Positions 1-7,777 are shown, counted from the stretch's first letter. The stretch is 12,741 nucleotides of DNA from Spirochaetaceae bacterium (GCA_031280115.1 JAITHF010000137.1:1-12741), one strand, 5' to 3'. Translations and numbers: made by a program. Notes: generated by a model not told the origin, from the letters alone.

Positions 1-1
1 A

Positions 2-562
2 GCCTACCCGGGCGGCAAAAAAGGAGCCTACACGATCCCCCCGTCAGTCCTTAAAATCGGGTGGAGCGCGTTTGCAGGGTGCACCGGCCTCACCAGCGTT
101 ATTATTCCCCCGTCAGTAATGGTAATTGAGGAGAGCGCGTTTGCCGGGTGTACCGGCCTTGCCAGCGTTATCATTCCGCCTTCGGTCCCTAAAATCGGGT
201 GGGAGGCGTTTTGGGGGTGTACGGGCCTTACCAGCGTTACTATCCCCCTGTCAGCCCTTAAAATCGGGTGGGGCGCGTTTGCCGGATGTACGGGCCTTAC
301 CAGCATTATCATTCCCCCGTCAGTAACGGAAATTGAGGAGGGCGCGTTTGCCGGATGTACGGGCCTTACCAGCGTTGAGATCCCCCCGTCAGTAACCGAA
401 GTTGGGGAGGGCGCGTTTGCCGGATGTACCGGCCTTGCCAGCGTAACCCTTTCGCGCTGGACCTGGTTGGGAGACGGGGCGTTTCCAGAGGAAACGCGGA
501 TAACCTACCGCGGCTATGGCGCGGCAAAAGTCGCCTTTATGGGGGGTTTGGGGGTTCAATGA
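2..562 (+). CDS. BspA/TpLRR-type leucine-rich-repeat protein, 5'-partial
   Basis: The reading frame is open from the window edge, so the gene starts upstream; the first ATG here (119) lies inside a repeat and is not the real start. The visible 186 residues hold six 23-residue repeats of the pattern IPPSV-x-x-IG/E-x-x-AF-x-GCTGL-x-SV, followed by a capping segment. This is the LRR_5 (TpLRR/BspA) pattern. Known members are cell-surface or secreted proteins, several of them adhesins; a surface role here is inference because the N-terminus is missing. The repeats alternate between KIGW and EIEE/EVGE types. The last 15 or so codons (about 519-562, ending GGLGVQ) match the repeat arm found elsewhere in the window, so the native 3' end seems to have been replaced or extended by repeat DNA. 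The LRR gene at the other end of the window has a different tail, ending WTKQS. Confidence 0.85.
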   Translation, partial: AYPGGKKGAYTIPPSVLKIGWSAFAGCTGLTSVIIPPSVMVIEESAFAGCTGLASVIIPPSVPKIGWEAFWGCTGLTSVTIPLSALKIGWGAFAGCTGLTSIIIPPSVTEIEEGAFAGCTGLTSVEIPPSVTEVGEGAFAGCTGLASVTLSRWTWLGDGAFPEETRITYRGYGAAKVAFMGGLGVQ

Positions 563-622
563 CCCCCCATAAAAAACAAAAGAGGCACGAAGCGCCGATA
601 AGTCATTATAAAACAATGATTT
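519..622 (+). repeat. Repeat arm 1 (short; left arm of element A)
   Basis: This arm reads inward toward the 645-845 array. It carries the shared block GCCTTTATGGGGGGTTTGGG, then a hairpin GGGGGTT-CAAT-GACCCCC (550-567), then GGCAC-GAA-GCGCC (584-596), then TTATAAAACAATGATTT. The same order of blocks occurs in the arms at 848-1125 (inverted), 7932-8190 and 8500-8692 (inverted). Its first 44 bases are translated as the end of the LRR gene. The outer hairpins and the TTTAGTCACAACCC block of longer arms are absent, so this arm is truncated, or it has been interrupted by the LRR gene. Confidence 0.7.
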
Positions 623-854
623 ATCTGGAGACAGGATAGTTTATTTTGTATCCAAAATAAGTTTTCTTGGCGCCAAGAAAGAGTTCCTTGACACCAAGAA
701 AGAGTTCCTTGGCACCAAGAAAGAGTTCCTTGGCACCAAGAAAAAGTTCCTTGGCGCCAAGAAAGAGTTCCTTGGCACCAAGAAAAAGTTCCTTGGCACC
801 AAGAAAGAGTTCCTTGGCGCCAAAATGAGTTTTCTGGGGGCCGAAATAAACCAT
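621..854 (-). CDS. Candidate heptapeptide-repeat protein across array A (doubtful)
   Basis: A 77-codon frame reads through array A as repeats of E-L-F-L-G-A-K and ends GYKINYPVSR. Evidence for coding: a homologous frame crosses array B at 8184-8495, and the first 21 residues align without gaps (MVYFGPQKTHFGAKELFLGAK spans the same distance from ATG to array). Most unit-to-unit differences here are silent (GGC/GGT, CTC/CTT). Evidence against: no Shine-Dalgarno is seen before the ATG, 21 is a multiple of three so open frames are expected, and the palindrome CTTGGCGCCAAG encodes LGAK on both strands. There is no known domain. A conserved TTATAACACAATG sits at the start, with a possible -10-like TATAAC only 3 nt before the ATG. 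Confidence 0.25.
   Translation of the reverse strand: MVYFGPQKTHFGAKELFLGAKELFLGAKELFLGAKELFLGAKELFLGAKELFLGVKELFLGAKKTYFGYKINYPVSR
645..845. repeat. Array A: 21-bp tandem repeat with a 12-bp palindrome in each unit
   Basis: Palindromes sit at exact 21-bp steps from 645 to 834. Eight well-preserved units (666, 687, 708, 729, 750, 771, 792, 813) carry CTTG-N4-CAAG, with the last ending CAAA. The centres are GCGC, GCAC or ACAC, so CTTGGCGCCAAG is a perfect palindrome. The spacer is AAAGAGTTC or AAAAAGTTC. The edge unit at 645 is TTTG-TATC-CAAA, which has the half-sites of array B, and the edge unit at 834 is degenerate. A period of 21 bp is about two B-DNA turns, so all palindromes face the same way. 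It is not CRISPR, because the spacers are nearly constant and only 9 bp long. The function is unknown. Protein binding (iteron-like) or a heptapeptide coding array are both possible. Confidence 0.9.
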
Positions 855-1125
855 TGTGTTATAACGGATTATCGGCGCTTCGCGCCTCTTTGAAGAGAAT
901 TTGGAGGCTTTTTTACCGGCGCTTCATGGTTTGCGTATTCTTTTGCAAACTTCCCGTAATGGAACAGCCTCCGGCTGCCCCCAAACCCCCGCTAAAGGCT
1001 ACCTGCGGTGCGCTACTCACGCCATCGAATTCCGCTGAGGCGCATCCTTCAGGGTTGTGACTAAACCCACAAACCCTCTCACCGCAGGAAGCACGTGAAA
1101 CAGCCTAGGGCTGCCGCAGGGGGCG
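848..1125 (-). repeat. Repeat arm 2 (right, inverted arm of element A)
   Basis: Read on the minus strand toward the array, it contains in order: CCCCCTGCGGCAGCC with a hairpin CAGCC-CTA-GGCTG (1101-1113), the block GTGCTTCCTGCGGTGAGAGG, GTTTAGTCACAACCCT, a GCGCCTCA...TTCGATGGCG block, GGGGGTTTGGGGG, a second CAGCC-GGA-GGCTG hairpin (965-977), AAATTCTC, GGCGC-GAA-GCGCC (874-886) and TTATAACACAATGGTTT. Compared with the arm at 7932-8190 it has extra sequence of about 75 bp between the G-runs and AAATTCTC. That extra part includes a GTTTGC/GCAAAC inverted repeat. The outermost bases supply the TPR gene's last codons and stop. The 563-1104 interval contains only this element (arm 1, array A, arm 2); no conventional gene is seen in it. 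Confidence 0.75.
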
Positions 1126-3096
1126 CAGGAGGGCGCGGAGTTCAGGATCCGCCAAAGGCTCAGGCGCCGGAACGCCCCCTTGTTCCGGCTCCAGAATAAT
1201 CTCGTCCCCAGGGGTGATCCTATCGAAAAAGCCGTTTCTCGTTACCGCGCCGGAGGCGACCTCTTCATCAACCGTATCAATAACCAGCTTCCCCACTATG
1301 TCTCCTGCTGAATAGGCAAGCCCTATGCCTTCATGGAGAATAAGCGCCTGCCCCCGCTTTACCACATGGTACGCCGCGCCGTTCTCCACCCCGTCTGCCC
1401 GACCCTTGTCAATCAGCCCCTGCCCCTGTTTGTACTGAAGCAGTTCCCCCCGGAACGGCATACTTCCGTTGAGCCGGTCTGCGATGCCCCGCGCCGCGTT
1501 CCGCAGCCGGTCCGTGCCGGTACGGTACGCGCTGAACGACGCCGCAAGGGTGCCGGTCCTGCCCACAAAGAGTTCCCCCTTTACCAAAAGGTCCCGCTCG
1601 TTCTCGGAAACCGATATGATGAGAAAATAATCCGCCCCCGCTTCCCGTGCCTGGCGGAACGCATGGGAAAAAGACGGCTGGGAAAGGGCTGTATCCATAG
1701 GGTTTATGTTCCGCTCGTGGACAAGAATGTCCTTGATGTACCGCGACGCTGCGGCGCCGGCATCAGCATGGTAAAAACTGGACTGGGACGCCAGAGAGAA
1801 TACGGCGATGTTCCAGTGGGGCTTGGCGGCCTCTGCGGTATTTACGCCCCAGCGCCGGTACAGGGCCTCATCCAAAAGCGCGTCATACGCCTCAAGCGCG
1901 TCCCCTGTGTCCCGGTCCCCAAGCCCCAGAGCCTGCATGAAGCGCAGCTCTTCAAGATAGCGGGCAGGATAACCCTGAATACGCAGCAGTTCAGCGTATT
2001 CCCGCCGGTCCGGGGCGTAAGGGTTAAGGCGCAGCCCCCGGCGGTACTCAAAGAGGGATTGTTCAATAAGGTTGCGCCGGTGATAGTCCCGCCCCCGCTC
2101 GAAATGCCAGCGCGCCCAGCGGGAGCGGCGGGAGTCTTCAAGGTTCGTCTCGGTAAAAAGGACGTCTTCCAGCGCGGCCCGGACAAACTCGTCATGGGGG
2201 TCAATGGACGCGGCAGTAGAGAGTACCGCCAGGGCGTCCGCTTTCCGGCCCATGCCAATAAGGGCCATGCCTTTAAGGTACCAGGCGCTTATATCGTGCC
2301 GGTTAAGCCCGATGGCCTTATCAGCCAGGCCCAGGGCTTCCTCAAACGCGCCGGTCCGATACCGGAGGCTTGCCAAAAGGGAGAACGCCGGCGCGTACCC
2401 GGGCCTGAAAAACAGGGCGCTTTCAGCGTGTTTAACAGCCGTATCCAGCCGCCCCGCTTTGGCGTCAAGGTACGCCGCGTAGTAATACACCCGGTAATCC
2501 TGCGGGTGGCGGGCAATGGCGCGCTCAATGTAAGAGCGGGCGCTGTCCGCCTCCCCAAGGGAACCGAGCACCAGCGCAAGAGAGACCAAGAGCCGCCGGT
2601 CGTCAGGATAGCGCCGCGCCGCGTCCCGGTAGCGGGTTACCGCGTCCCCGTGGCGGCCCCGGGCAATGTCAAGTTCCGCGGCGGCAAACAGGGCCTCTTT
2701 GTTGTACGGCTCGCTTGCGAGAACACCGGTGATAACCGAGGCCGCTTCGGTAAGGCGGCCCAGGGCAATAAGGGAAAAGGCTTCAAGATTGGCCAGGGCA
2801 AGATTGCCCCGCGCAAGGGACCTGGCCTTGCGCGTCCATGCAAGGGCCTGGTCAAACTCCCCTAGGGCATAGTAACACTCCGCAAGGGACGCGCTTCCCT
2901 CGGCGTGGGCCGGATTAAGGCGCAAACATTCGAGCAGGGACTCCGCAGCCGCATACCAGTCTTCTTCTCGTATGAAAAGCCGCCCCTGATCGTAATAGGA
3001 GGCGGCGCTGGGCAGGCGGCTGTTCTGCCCGTATACCGGCGCGGCTCCGTACAGGCTGAGGGCAAGGCAGGAGATGGCAAGGGACAGGCGAATCAT
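1105..3096 (-). CDS. Exported TPR-repeat protein with C-terminal CsgG/FlgT-like domains
   Basis: The 663-residue product starts with a signal peptide (hydrophobic 4-20, cleavage probably after VYG at 23) and is predicted periplasmic. Residues about 34 to 330 hold eight consecutive ~34-residue TPR units (for example the YYDQGRLFIREEDW segment and the NLALANLEAF segment). One more follows near 335-370 (FERGRDYHRRNLIEQSLFEY). Residues about 425-545 look like an alpha/beta TolB_N/CsgG-type domain (WNIAVFSL near its start, ADYFLIISV later). The end (about 560-640) has beta-rich text GVENGAAYHVV and VGKLVIDTVDEEVASG, resembling FlgT C-terminal modules; this is inference. TPRs usually scaffold complexes, so an envelope assembly role is plausible but unproven. 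It is the last operon gene. Its ATG overlaps the tlyC stop (ATGA) and has AAGGAG about 8 nt upstream. The final RPLRQP and the TAG lie in repeat arm 2. Confidence 0.85.
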   Translation of the reverse strand: MIRLSLAISCLALSLYGAAPVYGQNSRLPSAASYYDQGRLFIREEDWYAAAESLLECLRLNPAHAEGSASLAECYYALGEFDQALAWTRKARSLARGNLALANLEAFSLIALGRLTEAASVITGVLASEPYNKEALFAAAELDIARGRHGDAVTRYRDAARRYPDDRRLLVSLALVLGSLGEADSARSYIERAIARHPQDYRVYYYAAYLDAKAGRLDTAVKHAESALFFRPGYAPAFSLLASLRYRTGAFEEALGLADKAIGLNRHDISAWYLKGMALIGMGRKADALAVLSTAASIDPHDEFVRAALEDVLFTETNLEDSRRSRWARWHFERGRDYHRRNLIEQSLFEYRRGLRLNPYAPDRREYAELLRIQGYPARYLEELRFMQALGLGDRDTGDALEAYDALLDEALYRRWGVNTAEAAKPHWNIAVFSLASQSSFYHADAGAAASRYIKDILVHERNINPMDTALSQPSFSHAFRQAREAGADYFLIISVSENERDLLVKGELFVGRTGTLAASFSAYRTGTDRLRNAARGIADRLNGSMPFRGELLQYKQGQGLIDKGRADGVENGAAYHVVKRGQALILHEGIGLAYSAGDIVGKLVIDTVDEEVASGAVTRNGFFDRITPGDEIILEPEQGGVPAPEPLADPELRALLRPLRQP

Positions 3097-3989
3097 AAAA
3101 GGTACTCCTTTTTGGAAGCCTCCGGTTTGGGGGCGGATGATTTCACAATGATTTTTACGGTATGAATTTTATGGCCGTCCATGTTCTGAATGATAAAATC
3201 ATGGCCGTTATACCCGGTTTTCTCGTATTTTACCGGAATCTTCCCGAACAAATTAAACACAAAGCCTCCAAGGGTATCAAAGTCTTCAACCGGAAAGGCC
3301 ACGCCGATTTCTTTGGAGAGGTCCGCCAGATTAACCCGCGCCCCGCAGAGGTACGAGCCGTCTCCCAGCGGGAGCACCGCCTCTGTTTCATGGTCGAATT
3401 CGTCCTGAATATCCCCGATGATTTCTTCTATAATGTCTTCCATGCAGACGATGCCGGAAACCCCGCCGTATTCGTCCACCGCCACCGCGATATGCACCCG
3501 CCGGCGGCGCAGTTCCCGAAGCAGTTCGTTAATGCGCTTTGACTCAGGCACGAAAAAGGGCTTCCGCGCAAGAACCTGAATAGCGAAGGGGTCCCCTCGA
3601 AGGAGGCTTGTAAGCACGTCTTTGACGTATAAAATCCCAATAACATGATCAATCGTTTCTTTATATACAGGAAAGCGGGAATGGCCGCTTTCAGCGATAC
3701 AGGTCAAAAGTTCCTCCTTGGATGCGTCAATTTGCAGAAAGACCGTATCTATCCGGGGAACCATTACCTCTTTGACAGTGGTTTCCGAAAGCTCCAGCAC
3801 CCCGCGTATCATGTCTTTCTGATCCGCTTCAAGGGACTGGTAGATTTTCCGGTCTATCGTTTCTATCGGCTGCTTTTTCGTGTCTTTCCATTCTTTCCAT
3901 TCTTTCCGATCTTTCTGTTCTTTCCATTTGAAACGCCGGAAAATGCCGGACAAAATGCCGGACAGAAAAGGCCCTTTTTTTAGCGCCAT
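3093..3989 (-). CDS. tlyC: TlyC/CorC-family CBS-domain protein
   Basis: The 298-residue protein has two CBS domains (about 72-130, with KEVMVPRIDTVFL, and 140-195, with VDEYGGVSGIV-x-MEDIIEEI). A CorC_HlyC domain (about 205-285) follows. It lacks the DUF21/CNNM membrane domain, so it resembles soluble E. coli CorC (YbeX) and the spirochaete 'hemolysin' TlyC in size and layout. Family members bind nucleotides through CBS pairs and have been tied to Mg/Co ion homeostasis or ribosome-related functions. The hemolysin label is historical and should not be read as proven toxicity. It starts in a 10-nt overlap with ybeY (ATGGCGCTAA), which implies translational coupling, and ends in a 4-nt overlap with the TPR gene. 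Residues 22-39 form an odd charged tripeptide repeat (WKE, QKD, RKE, WKE, WKD, TKK). Confidence 0.92.
   Translation of the reverse strand: MALKKGPFLSGILSGIFRRFKWKEQKDRKEWKEWKDTKKQPIETIDRKIYQSLEADQKDMIRGVLELSETTVKEVMVPRIDTVFLQIDASKEELLTCIAESGHSRFPVYKETIDHVIGILYVKDVLTSLLRGDPFAIQVLARKPFFVPESKRINELLRELRRRRVHIAVAVDEYGGVSGIVCMEDIIEEIIGDIQDEFDHETEAVLPLGDGSYLCGARVNLADLSKEIGVAFPVEDFDTLGGFVFNLFGKIPVKYEKTGYNGHDFIIQNMDGHKIHTVKIIVKSSAPKPEASKKEYLL
3873..3926 (-). repeat. 9-bp in-frame tandem repeat inside tlyC
   Basis: Six consecutive 9-bp units of the form nn(G)GAAAGA (ATGGAAAGA, ACAGAAAGA, TCGGAAAGA, ATGGAAAGA twice, CACGAAAAA) encode x-K-E/D tripeptides at residues 22-39. They lie before the CBS domains, so a length change would be in frame and would alter only a charged linker. 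Confidence 0.85.
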
Positions 3990-4441
3990 AAGGGTATCCG
4001 CCCGCCAGCCGTCTCCGCCATGAGGGATTCTTGCAGGCGCAGCATAGGCTCAATATCGGCATTCGTGGCGTGATCCATGCCGGTCAAATGAAGAATTCCG
4101 TGAATAAGGAGGCGCCGCAGTTCCTCTTCAGGAGAAACCTGAAAATAGCGGGCGTTTTCCGCAAGGGCCTCAAGGGAGATGACAATATCCCCCGGAAGGT
4201 ACCGGATCTCTCCGGCTTCTTCGACGGTCTCCCCCAGCATAAAGGACAAGACATCAGTGGGCTCGTCTTTCTGCCGGAAGCGGGCGTTGAGTTTTCGGAT
4301 ATACTCGTCTTTGCAGAACAGCACCGAAAGGTCCCAGCGGTCCTGCTTGAGGATGTCAAGCACGCTGAGTATAAAGCGCCGGATGCGGGGGAGGCGCAAA
4401 GGCAAAGGGTCTTCTTCAGCGCTTATGGCGACACGGTTCAT
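3980..4441 (-). CDS. ybeY: Endoribonuclease YbeY
   Basis: The 153-residue protein carries the family zinc site HGILHLTGMDH at 114-124 (H114, H118, H124, i.e. H-x3-H-x5-H). Other family motifs are PTDVLSF (61-67) and GDIVIS (84-89). YbeY is a metal-dependent RNase involved in 16S rRNA 3'-end maturation and ribosome quality control in the cytoplasm (established for the family). The length is typical. Its ATG shares ATGA with the stop of the upstream HD gene, and its own stop lies within the start of tlyC, so expression is probably coupled. The phoH-ybeY-corC order matches E. coli ybeZ-ybeY-ybeX, and the HD gene before ybeY matches the Bacillus phoH-yqfF-yqfG order. Confidence 0.95.
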   Translation of the reverse strand: MNRVAISAEEDPLPLRLPRIRRFILSVLDILKQDRWDLSVLFCKDEYIRKLNARFRQKDEPTDVLSFMLGETVEEAGEIRYLPGDIVISLEALAENARYFQVSPEEELRRLLIHGILHLTGMDHATNADIEPMLRLQESLMAETAGGRIPLWR

Positions 4442-6732
4442 ACCGGCGCCCCCTTGTTGTCTCCGGTATGTTCAAGGGCGGGGGCTTTGGGCGGCAGGGC
4501 GGGGTATTTAATGCGGGAGTGGTAATAGCCGGCAAGGACCTGCACAAAGGCGCGTTTTATGGTTTCCAGGTCCCGGAACGTAAGCTCCGAGGCGGCAAGC
4601 TGGCCGTGTTCGACTTTGGCGTTGATAAGCTGCTGGATGAACTTGTCTATCCGGTCCGGCGTGGGGTTTTCAAGGGTCCGCACCGCCGCTTCCGACACGT
4701 CCGCCAGCATGACCACCGCAGACTCCCGTGAGCGCGGGGGGCTTCCGGGGTAGGAAAACTCTTCAGGGTCCGCCTGTGGGTCCTGCTCCAGGGCCTTGCT
4801 GTAAAACCAGGTAATAACCGAGTTCCCATGATGTTCCGCCACAATGTCGGTTACTTCCTCAGGAAGCCCCAGGCTGCGGGCCTTTTCCACGCCGATACGC
4901 ACATGGCTGCGGATAATGGCGGCTGACAGGGACGGCGGAATATCGTCGTGCTTATTATGGGAGGTCTGGTTTTCCACAAAGTAATTAGGCTGTTCCATCT
5001 TGCCAATATCGTGGTAATACGCCCCAACCCGCGCAAGAAGCGGGTTCGCCCCGATTTCCTGGCACGCCGCCTCAGCAAGATTAGCCACCATGATAGAATG
5101 GCTGTACGTGCCGGAGGCCACGGTAAAGAGCCGCTTTAAAAGCGGGGCGTTAAGGTCCGAAAGCTCGATGAGCCTGAAGGCGGTGGCCGCGTTGAGGGCG
5201 TGTTCCAAAGGAGGCAGTATCCCCAGCACCAGCATCCCTGAGGCAACGCCGTTAAACGCTGCCCAGAACAGAATCACAAGATAATCCCCCCAGGTGGCGG
5301 CGCCGTTTATGAGCAGGATGGCGATCGCGGCCCCGCCGTTCGCGCCGGCTATAATGAGGCCCGCTTTCACCAGGTCCATGCGCTTCTCGGCGCGGCGCAG
5401 GGTGTATGACGCGGCCACGCCGGAAACCAGGGCGAACATATAGGCGGACACGTCAAAGGCGGCGGCGAAAAACGCCCCAAGGGGGAGCGCCAGCGCCCAG
5501 GCGAGCGCCAGGGGCGGGCCTATGAGCAGGGACGGGAGCATGACCACAAGCGCCGTGGGAAGCACAATCGAGACCGGAAAGATCTCGGTATTAAAAGAAA
5601 GATTGTTCGCCAGAGTAGCGCCTATCATATAGAGCGCGGTCAGCGCTGAAAGAAGATATATCTCAGGGCTGGTCAAGGAGCGTCCGATAAGTTTCGCGTT
5701 TCCCAGAAACACGAAGAAGCCGTAGAGGAGCAGGAAGAGAAGGATCTGGCCGATAATAACCCGCGGGTCCCAGACTGCCGGCGGGTTCAGCGCGTTAAGC
5801 TGGGACATCTCGTCGTCGGTTACGATAAAGCCTTTTCGTATAACCCGCTTTCCCTGTTCGATATACTTGACCACCGGCTCAACCGCGCCGCCAGCCTCTT
5901 CAAGCCTGCGGCTTGAGTCAAGGGCGGAGAAAAAGACGTTTTCCCGTATGAACGGCTTGAGGAGGTCATAGGCTATCAGCCTGAACGAGGGGGGGAACCC
6001 TTCGTCCACATACCGGTCGATCGCGGGGGAGAGGGTATTAAGCGTAACTATCCGGTTAAAGCCGACCCGTTCCCGTCCAGTACGGGCGCCTGAACTCCGC
6101 AGCACCTCAACGGTATCAGGGTTAAATTCTTCAAGGCCGGTTTGGGGGAGGTCGAACACGCCTTCTTCCATAAAGTGTTCAAGAAGAGACCCTGCCATCC
6201 GCAGGGTCTCGGACCGGTCCTGGGCGTTGAACAGGATTTCAAGGTCTTCGTCAAGAAAGAGCCCGGGGAACGCGGCGGACACCTGCCGGCGGTACCCTTC
6301 AAGCGAGGCCTGTTCCTCAAAGCGCGCCCGGGAAAACGCGGCAAACGCGGCAAAGTCCTGGGACGCCTTTTCGGTTATGTCCGGTACATAGGTAAACGCC
6401 GCCGGCACAAGGCGGCGCTGGGCTTCCCGCCGCAGGGACGTGGCGCCTTCGTCAATGTACGAGATCGACTGTTCGGCGATGACGTCCCGCTCCGCGACTT
6501 TTCCGGCCTCGAAATCTCCTGTCTCCCCGCTGCCTCCGGCGCCGCCGTGTATGCTGTTCATTATGACAAGCACCGAAAGCAGGAATGCCGCGCCAGTGGC
6601 CGCGGCTGGCCCCGGACGGAAGGCAGGAAGGGTAAACCCAAGGAATTTTCCGGGCCGCCGCCCGTCAATGTTCCTGCGGGCGCGTTCTCCCGGCTCTCCT
6701 GTGTCATGGGCGTCGCGGTTATGCGCGGTCAT
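4438..6732 (-). CDS. Membrane HD phosphodiesterase of the PgpH (7TM-HD) family
   Basis: The 764-residue protein starts with a cytoplasmic tail and one membrane segment (about 43-60). A large extracytoplasmic region (about 61-322, 7TMR-HDED type) follows. Then comes a cluster of membrane segments (about 324-505, starting VIIGQILLFLLLYGFF) and a cytoplasmic HD domain. H545 (YSHSIMVANLAEAA), H574-D575 (YYHDIGK), H610, H634/H635 and D678 are the expected metal ligands. PgpH proteins hydrolyse c-di-AMP in Firmicutes; the same activity here is inference, as no diadenylate cyclase gene is in the window. The ATG overlaps the phoH stop by 14 nt and no clear Shine-Dalgarno is seen, which suggests coupled translation. 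Its N-terminal tail is Arg- and Gly-rich. The position between phoH and ybeY is the conserved one. Confidence 0.92.
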   Translation of the reverse strand: MTAHNRDAHDTGEPGERARRNIDGRRPGKFLGFTLPAFRPGPAAATGAAFLLSVLVIMNSIHGGAGGSGETGDFEAGKVAERDVIAEQSISYIDEGATSLRREAQRRLVPAAFTYVPDITEKASQDFAAFAAFSRARFEEQASLEGYRRQVSAAFPGLFLDEDLEILFNAQDRSETLRMAGSLLEHFMEEGVFDLPQTGLEEFNPDTVEVLRSSGARTGRERVGFNRIVTLNTLSPAIDRYVDEGFPPSFRLIAYDLLKPFIRENVFFSALDSSRRLEEAGGAVEPVVKYIEQGKRVIRKGFIVTDDEMSQLNALNPPAVWDPRVIIGQILLFLLLYGFFVFLGNAKLIGRSLTSPEIYLLSALTALYMIGATLANNLSFNTEIFPVSIVLPTALVVMLPSLLIGPPLALAWALALPLGAFFAAAFDVSAYMFALVSGVAASYTLRRAEKRMDLVKAGLIIAGANGGAAIAILLINGAATWGDYLVILFWAAFNGVASGMLVLGILPPLEHALNAATAFRLIELSDLNAPLLKRLFTVASGTYSHSIMVANLAEAACQEIGANPLLARVGAYYHDIGKMEQPNYFVENQTSHNKHDDIPPSLSAAIIRSHVRIGVEKARSLGLPEEVTDIVAEHHGNSVITWFYSKALEQDPQADPEEFSYPGSPPRSRESAVVMLADVSEAAVRTLENPTPDRIDKFIQQLINAKVEHGQLAASELTFRDLETIKRAFVQVLAGYYHSRIKYPALPPKAPALEHTGDNKGAPV

Positions 6733-7717
6733 AGGCTTGAATTATCTTTTTTATAAGCGGATTACGCACCACGTCTCCGGTATGAAGATACGCGGTATAA
6801 ATCCCCTCAACAGCGGACAAAAGGGAAAGGGCGTGGAGCAGGCCAGAATCAATATGTTTGGGAAGGTCTATCTGAGTGGCGTCTCCGGTAATAACCGCCC
6901 GGGAGCCGCTGCCGAGGCGTGTGAGAAACATTTTCATCTGTTCTTTCGTGGTATTCTGCGCTTCATCCAATATAACCGCCGCGTCATTCAGGCTCCGCCC
7001 CCGCATATAGGCAAGGGGCGCTATCTCAATGATCCGCGCCTCTTCTAAATGCCGGATGGTTTCATAGGGCGCCAGCGCTTCCATTGCGTCATAGAGGGGC
7101 CGGAGGTAGGGGTGTATCTTTTGCGCCAGGTCTCCGGGAAGAAATCCCAGGCTTTCCCCTGCTTCCACCACCGGACGGGTCAGGACCAGCTTCCGGGCCT
7201 TTTTCGACAGAACCAGGCGCAGCGCTTCGGCAACGGCAAGAAAGGTCTTGCCGGTTCCTGCGGGGCCCACGCAGAAAGTTATCTCGTGCGCCCGCATACC
7301 CTGTATATAGGCGGCCTGATTGGTTCCCCGGGGATACACGCTGCCAAAGCCTTGAGGGATCTGAATACGCGCGTCCCGTATCGGATCCCAGGGGCCCTCT
7401 TTTTTAAGCGCTCCGCCCCCCCTGCCGGCGCTGTCCGCGCTCCCTCCGGCGGCAGCGCCGACGGCTTCAAGAAGCGCCGCCACATACTCAGGAGAAGGCT
7501 GCTCCCCCTCCCGCGCCGCAGCGGTAAGATTATCTATCATCGCTTTGAACCGCGCCAGACCCGCCTCGTTCATGCCTTCGGCGCGGATTTCATTGCCCCG
7601 TGCCGTGATGCGCCCTCCCAAAGATCCTTCAATAAGCCGCAGGTTCCGGTCATTAGCCCCGCACACCTCGGACAACAGGTCCTGATTATCCAGTACGATA
7701 GTTATACGTTCCTCCAT
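6719..7717 (-). CDS. phoH: PhoH-family P-loop ATPase
   Basis: From the chosen start the protein has 332 residues: an N-terminal KH-like region (about 1-90), a linker rich in Gly and Ala (about 88-108), then the PhoH ATPase. Walker A is GPAGTGKT at 151-158 and Walker B is AVILDEAQN at 247-255. RPVVEAGESLGFLPGDL (181-197) is characteristic of the family. PhoH proteins are predicted RNA-linked ATPases, often genetically paired with YbeY. Start choice: a longer frame to 7801 exists but would run into the tRNA, so the ATG at 7717 is preferred. A GGAGG lies directly against this ATG (no spacing), and GGAAGGAG lies about 21 nt upstream, so initiation is unusual. It is the first protein gene after the tRNA. 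Confidence 0.92.
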   Translation of the reverse strand: MEERITIVLDNQDLLSEVCGANDRNLRLIEGSLGGRITARGNEIRAEGMNEAGLARFKAMIDNLTAAAREGEQPSPEYVAALLEAVGAAAGGSADSAGRGGGALKKEGPWDPIRDARIQIPQGFGSVYPRGTNQAAYIQGMRAHEITFCVGPAGTGKTFLAVAEALRLVLSKKARKLVLTRPVVEAGESLGFLPGDLAQKIHPYLRPLYDAMEALAPYETIRHLEEARIIEIAPLAYMRGRSLNDAAVILDEAQNTTKEQMKMFLTRLGSGSRAVITGDATQIDLPKHIDSGLLHALSLLSAVEGIYTAYLHTGDVVRNPLIKKIIQAYDRA

Positions 7718-7722
7718 CCTCC

Positions 7723-7754
7723 AAAAACCCGCAGGCGCTCCTTCCGGCCCTGGG
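7723..7754 (-). terminator. Possible attenuator hairpin between tRNA-Met and phoH
   Basis: On the minus strand CCCAGGGC (7754-7747) can pair with GCGCCTGCGGG (7738-7728), with two small bulges. TTTTT follows (7727-7723), then the phoH GGAGG and ATG. This could end a share of tRNA transcripts before phoH. The bulges make the call weak. Confidence 0.3.
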
Positions 7755-7777
7755 GTATCCCCTGCTGGGTCTTGCTC

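Noticed and set aside
1333..2865. Long open frame (510 codons) on the + strand, antisense to the TPR gene
   Set aside because: It is a shadow of a GC-rich gene. The minus-strand frame has a signal peptide, TPR repeats and operon overlap; the antisense frame shows no domain.
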